Shown: one piece after another, positions 55,226-64,000 of the stretch
How positions within the stretch are numbered: the stretch's first letter is position 1
Layout of the letters: each line of letters begins with the position of its first letter
NCBI GenBank assembly: GCA_022376925.1
Contig: JAIOJX010000005.1
Location: forward strand, 160,161,501-160,225,500
From: Tragulus kanchil
Taxonomy: Eukaryota; Chordata; Mammalia; Artiodactyla; Tragulidae
Direction of reading: 5' to 3'
Length of the DNA stretch: 64,000 nucleotides
Notes under the pieces: model-generated
What the model was told of the DNA's origin: nothing
Seen by the model: the letters and a program-made list of their open reading frames with translations, nothing else
The model's database searches: none
Translations under genes and position numbers: made by a program

Positions 55226-57495
55226 TGTGACATGGGAATGGAGTAGGTGAGGAGGAAATTTGGGAAGATGTGTGTTCAGGGAGAGGAAACAGTGGGTGCA
55301 AAGGCCCTGAGGCCAGAGCTTACTTTGTGTACAAGAGCAGCGAGGAACCGACTGTGGTTGAAGCAGGTAGTGGAGGGAAGAGTGAGATGCGTGCAGCCAG
55401 AGGTAAGAAACAGTACAACCTGTAGACCCTGTAAGGACACGCGTTTTTATTATAAGCGGGATGGAAGCCGCTTGGAGGATGACAAGAGCCTGTGGAGGTT
55501 TTAAAAAGATCCTTGTGACTGCTCTCGTTGTGGAGCATCAGCTGTGCTAGGCAAAGGTGGAAAGAAGCAGGAGGCCAGCGAGGAGGCTGCTATAATAACC
55601 CAGGGAAATGATGGTTTGGACCGGGCGGGCAGCTGTGAGGTAACGCTGAGAGGTGTCTGGACCCCGGATATATTCTGGAAGGAGGGCCAGCAGGGTTTGC
55701 GTCTGCATTTGGGCAATTGCAGCAAATCTCAGACCTTTTTCTCTCCAGCAAAGGGACTCCCTCCACTTCTCTGAGAGTAGGATGAGTTTGGATTTTTAAG
55801 ACCAAGTCCCCAGGATCTCAAGGCATCCCGAGTCCATTTTCCCCCACCCCTAACACCTCGGCAGTGGAAACAAAGAGGCACAGCGACGGCAGAGAGAGGT
55901 CAGGGCCATCTCTGATAGAGCCTGACTGTCCTGCAGTCGCGTCCGTAGGTGGTAAGAGCTTGGCCGGGCCTCCCCACCAGCCCCAGGGGAGAAACCTGTC
56001 CAAGACATGAGACAGCTGGCAGGAAGACAGCCTGACGCTAGGGAAACAATTAGATCCAGGCCATTTTGGACATAGTGGAGCTAATTTTAAAATACATTGT
56101 CACTTGACTGAGCCCAGAAACTAAACTGTATAAAGACTGAATGAATGAACAAGATCAAAGACAGGAAGTTTTGTGAATGAGGAAGTTTGAAACTCGCTAA
56201 TGTCCTTTTAAAGCAAATTTTATAAGGCAGGACTGTTTATTGATTGATTTTTATTTTTCTATTTGGCTGTGCAGCATGCAGGATCTTAGTTCTCCAGCCA
56301 GAATCTTAACCACTGAACCATCGGTCAGTCAGTTCACTGGCTCAGTTGTGTCTGACTCTTTGTGACATGGGAATGGAGTAGGTGAGGAGGAAATTTGGGA
56401 AGATGTGTGTTCAGGGAGAGGAAACAGTGGGTGCAAAGGCCCTGAGGCCAGAGCTTACTTTGTGTACAAGAGCAGCGAGGAACCGACTGTGGTTGAAGCA
56501 GGTAGTGGAGGGAAGAGTGAGATGCGTGCAGCCAGAGGTAAGAAACAGTACAACCTGTAGACCCTGTAAGGACACGCGTTTTTATTATAAGCGGGATGGA
56601 AGCCGCTTGGAGGATGACAAGAGCCTGTGGAGGTTTTAAAAAGATCCTTGTGACTGCTCTCGTTGTGGAGCATCAGCTGTGCTAGGCAAAGGTGGAAAGA
56701 AGCAGGAGGCCAGCGAGGAGGCTGCTATAATAACCCAGGGAAATGATGGTTTGGACCGGGCGGGCAGCTGTGAGGTAACGCTGAGAGGTGTCTGGACCCC
56801 GGATATATTCTGGAAGGAGGGCCAGCAGGGTTTGCGTCTGCATTTGGGCAATTGCAGCAAATCTCAGACCTTTTTCTCTCCAGCAAAGGGACTCCCTCCA
56901 CTTCTCTGAGAGTAGGATGAGTTTGGATTTTTAAGACCAAGTCCCCAGGATCTCAAGGCATCCCGAGTCCATTTTCCCCCACCCCTAACACCTCGGCAGT
57001 GGAAACAAAGAGGCACAGCGACGGCAGAGAGAGGTCAGGGCCATCTCTGATAGAGCCTGACTGTCCTGCAGTCGCGTCCGTAGGTGGTAAGAGCTTGGCC
57101 GGGCCTCCCCACCAGCCCCAGGGGAGAAACCTGTCCAAGACATGAGACAGCTGGCAGGAAGACAGCCTGACGCTAGGGAAACAATTAGATCCAGGCCATT
57201 TTGGACATAGTGGAGCTAATTTTAAAAATACATTGTCACTTGACTGAGCCCAGAAACTAAACTGTATAAAGACTGAATGAATGAACAGGATCAAAGACAG
57301 GAAGTTTTGTGAATGAGGAAGTTTGAAACTCGCTAATGTCCTTTTAAAGCAAATTTTATAAGGCAGGACTGTTTATTGATTGATTTTTATTTTTCTATTT
57401 GGCTGTGCAGCATGCAGGATCTTAGTTCTCCAGCCAGAATCTTAACCACTGAACCATCGGTCAGTCAGTTCACTGGCTCAGTTGTGTCTGACTCT
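55226..57495. repeat. Tandem duplication 15 (unit 1.135 kb)
   Basis: 55226-56360 and 56361 to about 57496, joined at tgtgac. Copy 2 differs by one A at 57226 and an a/g change at 57288. Intergenic. Confidence 0.95.
56250..56325 (-). mobile_element. Truncated tRNA-derived SINE, antisense
   Basis: 'tctatttggctgtgcagcat', 'cttaaccactgaaccatcgg'. Repeated at 57386-57460. Confidence 0.6.
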
Positions 57496-57785
57496 TTGTG
57501 ACCCCGTGGCTGGCAGCACACCAGGTTTCCCTGTCCACCACCACCTCCCAGAGCTTGCTCAAACTCATGTCCATTGACTCAGTGATGCCATCCAACCATG
57601 GTCCTCTGCCGTCCCCTTCTCCTTCTGCCTTCTATTTTTCCCAACATCAGGGTCTTTTCCAACGAGTCATCTCTTCGCATCAGGTGGCCAAAATATTGGA
57701 GCTTCAGCTTCAGCATCAGTCCTTTCGATGAACATTCAGGACTGATTTCCTTTTGGATTGACCTCCATAGAGTCCCTAATTTTCT
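57465..57785 (-). mobile_element. BovB/ART2A-related element, antisense
   Basis: 'tcagttgtgtctgactcttt', 'gcttgctcaaactcatgtcc', 'atcagggtcttttccaacga', 'cagcttcagcatcagtcctt'. Confidence 0.8.
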
Positions 57786-57865
57786 CTTTTTTAAAAAGCT
57801 TTTCATTTTATTAGATTCCGGTGAACAACAAAGGGAAGGAGTCCCTCATTTCCAGTTCCCTAAAA

Positions 57866-58078
57866 GTCTTCCTTGATGGCTCAGACAGTAAAGAATCTGC
57901 CCGTGATGCGGGAGACCTGAGTTCAATTCCTGGGTCAGGAAGATCTCTTGGAGAAGGGAATGGCAACCCACTCCAGTATTCTGACCTGGAGAATTCCATG
58001 GACAGAGGGGCCTGGCAGGCTACAGGTCGTGGGCTCACAAAGAGTCAGACATGATTGAGTGACTAACACTTTCAAAGA
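57866..58078 (+). mobile_element. BovA2-type SINE
   Basis: 'cttccttgatggctcagaca', 'cccactccagtattctgacc', 'agagtcagacatgattgagt'. Confidence 0.9.
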
Positions 58079-58269
58079 TGCTTGAATTCTCTTCACAGTT
58101 TAGTAAACCCTGAAGCAAGATGCTCTCTGTTCTGGGGTTACAGTGGTGAGAACTGGGGCTCAAACTGGGAGATCTGGGTCTTCCTGCGTCTAGCTACTGG
58201 CTCCAAACTATCTCAAGAATGAGTTTAGGTGAGCTGTTGATCTCAGGGAGAAAAAATGCCAGGGAACTG

Positions 58270-58610
58270 TTTTGTTTATTTTTTGACTATTCTGGGTTGT
58301 CACTGCGGCCACAGGCTCTTCTCTAGCTGCAGGGAGTGGGGTCTACTCTCTAGTTGAGGTGAGCAGGCTTCTTGTTGCGGTGACCTCTCTTGTTATGGAA
58401 CTCAGGCTCTAGGGCACACAGGCTTCAGTAGTTGTGGCACATGGGCTCTGTAGTTGCGGCTCTGAGGCTCCAGAGCACAGGCTCAATAGCTGTGGCTCAA
58501 GGGCTCAGTTGCTCTGCAGCATGTGGGATCTTCTCGGATCAGGGAGTGAATCCATGTCTCCTGCATTGGCAGGTGAACTCTTTACCAATGAGCCACCAGG
58601 AAAGCCCAGG
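58270..58610 (-). mobile_element. Long tRNA-derived SINE, antisense
   Basis: 'gcttcagtagttgtggcaca', 'tgcagcatgtgggatcttct', 'gagccaccaggaaagcccag'. Confidence 0.85.
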
Positions 58611-58829
58611 AACTGGTTTTGAAGTTCCATTTATATAGCACATTTTACCTAAGACTGAGAAAATCTAAGTAACATCAAAGACCCAAGAGGGGACACAGAA
58701 AGAGACAAATGCCCTGAGCCTCCTCCAAAGAGCTGTCACACCACAGCGGCCCTGGGCGAGGCACTTCCCCTTTCTGGGTTATCGAGCAAGCAATATGACC
58801 TTGGTCATCAGCATGAATATCCTGGTGCC

Positions 58830-58980
58830 CCACCACTTCCTAGGGGTGTGACCTCAAGCAGGTGATGTAAAGATTTGTTGCCTCAGTTTCTTATCTGTAA
58901 AATAGAGGCAATAATTGTGCCCACCTTGGAAGTGTGTCGTAAGGATCTGATGCTATAAAACTTATAAAGCAGGATTTGGT
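58830..58980 (-). mobile_element. MIR SINE, antisense
   Basis: 'gtgtgacctcaagcaggtga', 'gcctcagtttcttatctgta', 'aaatagaggcaataattgtg'. Confidence 0.75.
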
Positions 58981-59185
58981 GTAAAGGCGGTACAGCTACA
59001 AGAGAGACTGAAGGCACAGCTGCAGCCGGCAAGGAGAGGGTGGGGCACTGAGTCCTGGAGATGTTCGTGTGGATGAGTCTTACTCTCCCACTTCCCTGAG
59101 CCCTCCAGGCCTGCAGAACGCCCCTCCCTTGCTAGAGGAGAACACTCACTCGTCACAGGACGATTCACCCCATCTCCCCTGTCCC

Positions 59186-59390
59186 CCTGCAGATGAGAGT
59201 CAGCAAATGCTTTAAGGACCAGAGAGTAAATATTTTAGGATTGTGGGCCACGTGGTCTCTGGTGCAACTACTCATTTCTGCTTTGAGCTGCAGACAACAA
59301 GCAAATGGGTGTGTCTATACTGAAGTCAAATTCTCTACAAAAATGGGCAGCTGGTCCCTGGAGCTGGGGTTTGCCAGCCTCTTCTCTCAG
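59186..59390. mobile_element. hAT-type non-autonomous DNA transposon fragment
   Basis: 'gaccagagagtaaatatttt', 'aggattgtgggccacgtggt', 'aatgggtgtgtctatactga', 'ggggtttgccagcct' match a common Charlie-related MER family. Name not assigned. Confidence 0.6.
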
Positions 59391-59627
59391 ACCAGCGACT
59401 GGGTCAGGTCTCACCATTGTCTGAGCAGGAAAGTACAGTTCCTGCTACTGGAGGAAATGACTTACCAGGAAGCTACAGGTCTGGTTGATATGTATTGGTA
59501 GGAACTGGGAAATATGGAAGGAGATCTCAAGGCTGTGAGATTGGGACTCAGAGAGATGAGAATCACAAGGTGGCCAAAGAGAGCGTTTACTGAGGCCTCT
59601 CTCTTGACTCAAGATTAAACATCCCTG

Positions 59628-59732
59628 GGAAATCCCTGGTGGTCCAGTGGTTAGGGTTCTGTACTCTCACTGCCCAGGGCCCAGGTTTGATTCCTGGTCA
59701 GGGAACCAAGATTCCATAAGTCGTGCAGTTCC
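59628..59732 (+). mobile_element. tRNA-derived SINE
   Basis: 'gaaatccctggtggtccagt', 'ggtttgattcctggtcaggg'. Confidence 0.8.
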
Positions 59733-60069
59733 TTCTGGGAGTCCAATGGGTCCAATGAGTATGTGGCGACTTCCCAACCCCCAAATGCAAATTGAGGTGG
59801 ATGTAGCAGCTAGCAGAACCCTCTGATTGGTTCCCTAACCTGTGAAATAAAAGCCATTAGGGAAAGGACTGAGTAAAAGTCTCTTTGGTTATCCCACTGA
59901 CCAAGGTAGTAAATCTGAAGCTGTATCACTTTCCCGGTAGAACTGCAACTAGTCCTGCCCTCAAGGGAAAGCAGATCAGAAGCCATGACCACACTCTCTG
60001 TAAAAATCCAGGAACCTATCATGTTAAGATTTAAATGACCACCTGAATTGGGGCATGCTGGGACATTTC

Positions 60070-60940
60070 CTCTGTGGCTGTTATTCAGTCACCAAATCAT
60101 CTCCAACTCTTTGTGGCCCTATGGACTGCAGCACACCAGGCTTCCTGGTCTTTCATATTTCCTGGAGTTTGCTCAAACTCATGTCCATTGAGTCGGTGAT
60201 ACCACCCAACCATTTCATCCTCTGTCACCTCCTTCTGCTCCTGCCCCCAGTCTTTTCCAGCAGGAGGGTCTTTTCCAATGAAAAGACCTTCTTTGCATCA
60301 GGCGGCCATAGCATTGGAGCTTCAGCCTCAGCATCAGTCCTTCCAATTAATACTTGGGATTGATTTACTTTAGAACCAACTGGTGTGATCTCTTTGCTGT
60401 CCAAGGGACTCTCAAGAACCTTCTGCAACTCCACTGTTGGAAAGCATCAATTCTTCAGTGCTCAACCCTCTTTTTTTTTTTTAAATCTTTATTATTTATT
60501 TATTTTGGGGGGGCGGGTTGGGGAGGGAGAGGGTCGGGCGGGTCACTTCTATTGGTCTTTCATTTATCTATTTTCATCCATCTTTGTTCCTTGGCCCGTG
60601 TGGACCTCCCATCGCAGTGGCCTCTGTTGTCGCAGAGCACCGGCTCTGGGCACATGTGCTCCAGAGCTTCGGCTCAGTAATTGGACACATCGGTCCAGCC
60701 GCTCTGCGGCACATGGGATCTTCCCAGGCCAGGGATTGAACCGGCGCCCCTTGCACTTCAAGGCGGTGTCCTTACTGACTGAACCACCAGGGAAGCCCTC
60801 AACCCTCTTTATGGTCCAATTCTCACATCCATACATGACTACTGGGAAAACCATAGTTTGACTATACAGACCTACGTGGGCAAAGTGATGTCTCTGCTTT
60901 TGAACACACTGTCTAGGTGGCCTCCATGGTTAAAGAACAA
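60070..60940 (-). mobile_element. BovB-type LINE 3' part, antisense, with nested SINE
   Basis: 'cagcacaccaggcttcctgg', 'gtttgctcaaactcatgtcc', 'gggtcttttccaatgaaaag', and after the inserted SINE 'tggtccaattctcacatcca', 'catagtttgactatacagac'. These are reversed RTE/BovB phrases. Confidence 0.85.
60471..60797 (-). mobile_element. tRNA-derived SINE nested in BovB, with TSD
   Basis: Antisense SINE from a T-run to 'accaccagggaagcc', flanked by the direct repeat ctcaaccctcttt at 60461-60473 and 60798-60810. Confidence 0.88.
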
Positions 60941-61880
60941 ATGATTGTACTGTAGACATCCTGCCACTAAAAAGAGTCATAGTGCTGGTGGCCAATAGGG
61001 AATCTGGAGGCAATGTACTAAATACTGAGCCAGACCATGTACAGGATGACTCATTTATTGTGTAAGTGGAGTCCAAAGCGAGAGAAGCTTTGCCCTCACT
61101 GTGGAGAAAACACTTGCAATGTATGACCCAGCATCTCCCATAATACTAGACATATCCATGGGAGATAAGTAAACAGTGTGACATCTCCAGAAACCCCAAA
61201 AGCAGGGCATCATTTCAGACGTTTAGGGTTCTGGAGCAAAGCCATGGCTGTTACAGCAGAGAGTTATTCAGCATTTGAAAAGTAGTTCTTGGCCAAGCTG
61301 CAGGATCCAGAGCAAATAAATTATTATTGTCTTAACTACTAAAGTGCCGCAGCTTGTCAGCCGGGTGCATAGAGAATAGCGGGTGTGATGAGACTTTAAG
61401 AAATACACAGAGACATACACAGACACACAGAGAAAGGATGGGAAAGGGGGGGTGCTCAAGATCTCTCAGGTCAAGGCCCTGAACACATTCACCAGTCCAT
61501 TCAGTGGTGCTGAAGCCTCCATGTGTTTACAGGGAATAACATTAACACGGGCTGGTTTCAGTCACAGCCCTGTTCAATGATTATTCTGGTGGCTCTGAGG
61601 ATGGAAAGGGCGTGTTGCAACTAAATCAGTAAGAAGTCAAGGAGGCTGCACAGACCCGGCATTCCAAAGTCCATAGCAGATCTCCCACCTGTTACTGATC
61701 AGTATATCCCCAGCTAATGAGCCCATGTGAATCCAATCACTAGTTTGTCTTAGATCTTTCTAGTATATTTCTCATTCCCAATTTACTTTTCTCCTGGCTC
61801 AGACAAAGCCACAGAAACCTTCACTGATTTGTTTCCCCACACTAAAGTTTAGAGCTACTAAACATGAATAGATAATCAGA
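60941..61880. other. Intergenic, nothing recognised
   Basis: No gene or confident mobile element. 61213 onward is the left unit of duplication 16. Confidence 0.45.
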
Positions 61881-63405
61881 AGATGCATGTAAGGGATTCT
61901 GTTCTTTTTAGTGTCATATGGTATTCCACTCTATATGGGCACCAGTTTATGCATATTTTCTTACGTTGTGGACAGTTAGGCTGTTTCTGTTTAGGCTCTG
62001 TTATGAATAAGGCTGCTATAAAATATCTTTTGGCACAGATGTATACTCATTTCTCCTGAGAACAAAGAACGGACTTCCTAGTCGTCAGGTGGGCATGAGG
62101 GGAGGCATCTTTAGAAGATATTGCCAAAGAGTATTCCAGAGTAGATGAACTCATCCGTACTTCCACCAGTAGGTATGAGTTCCAGCTGTTCTGCATCCTT
62201 GCCAACACTTGGCACTGTCCGTTGTTTTCATCTCAGTCATTCTGGTAGGTGTGCAGTGGTATCTTACTGTGGTTTTAATTTGCATTTTCCGGAGGAGTAA
62301 CAATACAGGGCTTTCAGACGTTTAGGGTTCTGGAGCAAAGCCATGGCTGTTACAGCAGAGAGTTATTCAGCATTTGAAAAGTAGTTCTTGGCCAAGCTGC
62401 AGGATCCAGAGCAAATAAATTATTATTGTCTTAACTACTAAAGTGCCGCAGCTTGTCAGCCGGGTGCATAGAGAATAGCGGGTGTGATGAGACTTTAAGA
62501 AATACACAGAGACATACACAGACACACAGAGAAAGGATGGGAAAGGGGGGGTGCTCAAGATCTCTCAGGTCAAGGCCCTGAACACATTCACCAGTCCATT
62601 CAGTGGTGCTGAAGCCTCCATGTGTTTACAGGGAATAACATTAACACGGGCTGGTTTCAGTCACAGCCCTGTTCAATGATTATTCTGGTGGCTCTGAGGA
62701 TGGAAAGGGCGTGTTGCAACTAAATCAGTAAGAAGTCAAGGAGGCTGCACAGACCCGGCATTCCAAAGTCCATAGCAGATCTCCCACCTGTTACTGATCA
62801 GTATATCCCCAGCTAATGAGCCCATGTGAATCCAATCACTAGTTTGTCTTAGATCTTTCTAGTATATTTCTCATTCCCAATTTACTTTTCTCCTGGCTCA
62901 GACAAAGCCACAGAAACCTTCACTGATTTGTTTCCCCACACTAAAGTTTAGAGCTACTAAACATGAATAGATAATCAGAAGATGCATGTAAGGGATTCTG
63001 TTCTTTTTAGTGTCATATGGTATTCCACTCTATATGGGCACCAGTTTATGCATATTTTCTTACGTTGTGGACAGTTAGGCTGTTTCTGTTTAGGCTCTGT
63101 TATGAATAAGGCTGCTATAAAATATCTTTTGGCACAGATGTATACTCATTTCTCCTGAGAACAAAGAACGGACTTCCTAGTCGTCAGGTGGGCATGAGGG
63201 GAGGCATCTTTAGAAGATATTGCCAAAGAGTATTCCAGAGTAGATGAACTCATCCGTACTTCCACCAGTAGGTATGAGTTCCAGCTGTTCTGCATCCTTG
63301 CCAACACTTGGCACTGTCCGTTGTTTTCATCTCAGTCATTCTGGTAGGTGTGCAGTGGTATCTTACTGTGGTTTTAATTTGCATTTTCCGGAGGAGTAAC
63401 AATAT
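61213..63405. repeat. Tandem duplication 16 (unit 1.099 kb)
   Basis: 61213-62305 and 62312-63404, essentially identical. Link caggg c. Intergenic. Confidence 0.95.
61885..62300 (-). mobile_element. Old L1 fragment, antisense
   Basis: 'tatgaataaggctgctataa', 'gcatccttgccaacacttgg', 'gtgcagtggtatcttactgt'. Repeated at about 62984-63400. Confidence 0.7.
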
Positions 63406-63559
63406 AGTCTGTACTAAAAAAAAAAAAACCCACACGCAAGAACCCCTAATATTGACAGTGGCAATCTGCAGAGGTGTGAGATTTACTGTTTTACTTTGTT
63501 ACTGTCTTTTTGTTTTGTGGTCTTGGTCTTTCTGTTTGCTAAGTGGTTTGCATTTTTTT

Positions 63560-63697
63560 AAGAGTTTAACTTTTTTGGGGGCTGCACCAGATCCTAGTTG
63601 CAGCATGTGGGATCTAGTTCCCCTTCCAGGGATTGAACCCAGACCCCATACATTGGGAGCTCGGAGTCTTAGCCACTGTACCACCAGGGAAGTCCCG
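63560..63697 (-). mobile_element. tRNA-derived SINE, antisense
   Basis: 'gggggctgcaccagatccta', 'ccagggattgaacccagacc', 'ccaccagggaagtccc'. Confidence 0.85.
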
Positions 63698-63704
63698 AGT
63701 TTAA

Positions 63705-64000
63705 CTTTTTTTTTTTTTTAAGATTTATTTATTTATTTATTTTGGGCGGGGGGGGGGTGGGGAGGGAGGGGAGCAGGCGGGCCACTTCTATTGGTCTTTC
63801 ATTTGGCCATTTTCATCCATCTTTGTTCTTTGGCCCGTGTGGGCCTTCCATCGTGGTGGCATCCGTCGTTGCAGAGCATCGGCTCTGGGTGCACGCGCTC
63901 CAGAGCTCCGGCTCGGTAATTGGACACATCCGTCCAGGCGCTCCGCAGCACGTGGGATCTTCCCAGGCCAGGGAACGAACCGGTGCCCCTTGCACTGCAA
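63705..64000 (-). mobile_element. tRNA-derived SINE, antisense, cut by window end
   Basis: T-run, G-rich 'ggcggggggggggtggggag', 'gcagagcatcggctctgggt', 'ggctcggtaattggacacat'. Confidence 0.85.

Noticed and set aside
59193..59501. 102-codon frame with a plausible start
   Set aside because: It lies in a hAT-type transposon fragment.
4272..63405. The regular repeats as a new biological amplification system
   Set aside because: Units have unrelated sequence, no shared ends, similar length only, garbled junctions and harmful exon duplication. An assembly artefact explains all of it.
1..64000. CRISPR arrays, tRNA genes, operons or prophage
   Set aside because: Direct repeats here are SINEs, microsatellites or the ~1.1-kb units. 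tRNA-like boxes belong to SINE heads. The genome is mammalian.

Overview
The window is nuclear genomic DNA of a ruminant, most likely a bovid. The evidence is many BovA/Bov-tA and other tRNA-derived cetartiodactyl SINEs, BovB/ART2A pieces, ruminant-type L1 3' ends and mariner MITEs. There is no operon-like coding density, and the only gene I can support is a spliced vertebrate gene. I cannot tell cattle, sheep, goat, buffalo or antelope apart from the sequence alone.

That gene is RAB44, a large atypical Rab GTPase, on the minus strand from a start codon at 41743 to a stop at 3860. Thirteen coding exons with intact splice sites can be placed. Counting each exon once, they total 2,949 nt (982 codons plus stop) and every exon-exon phase agrees. 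The product has an N-terminal EF-hand region (exons 1-2), a coiled-coil segment (exons 4-7), one large exon holding a Pro/Glu-rich linker and the P-loop, and a C-terminal Rab GTPase fold ending in a di-cysteine prenylation motif. The 5' UTR continues into an unidentified upstream exon. Bases 41755-64000 and 1-3390 look intergenic or non-coding and are mostly mobile-element debris.

The dominant structural signal is that the window is broken by sixteen direct tandem duplications. Each has an offset of about 1.08-1.18 kb, with near-identical copies, and they occur in exonic, intronic and intergenic DNA alike. They duplicate seven RAB44 exons whole, plus parts of others, mostly in ways that would frameshift the protein. 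First copies often end in short garbled sequence. The simplest reading is an assembly artefact: overlapping contig ends about 1.1 kb long that were placed side by side instead of merged. Collapsing them would remove about 17.9 kb and leave a locus of about 46 kb with one intact RAB44.

Other items of note are a GC-AG intron in RAB44, a U6 snRNA/L1 chimeric retrocopy, a U2 snRNA 5' fragment, two poly(A)-tailed retrocopies of LTR 3' ends (one with a 16-bp target-site duplication, one possibly supplying the RAB44 poly(A) signal), a solo-LTR-like element, and an LTR-like segment followed by a ~50-bp minisatellite. I found no CRISPR array, no prokaryotic system and no convincing new gene system.
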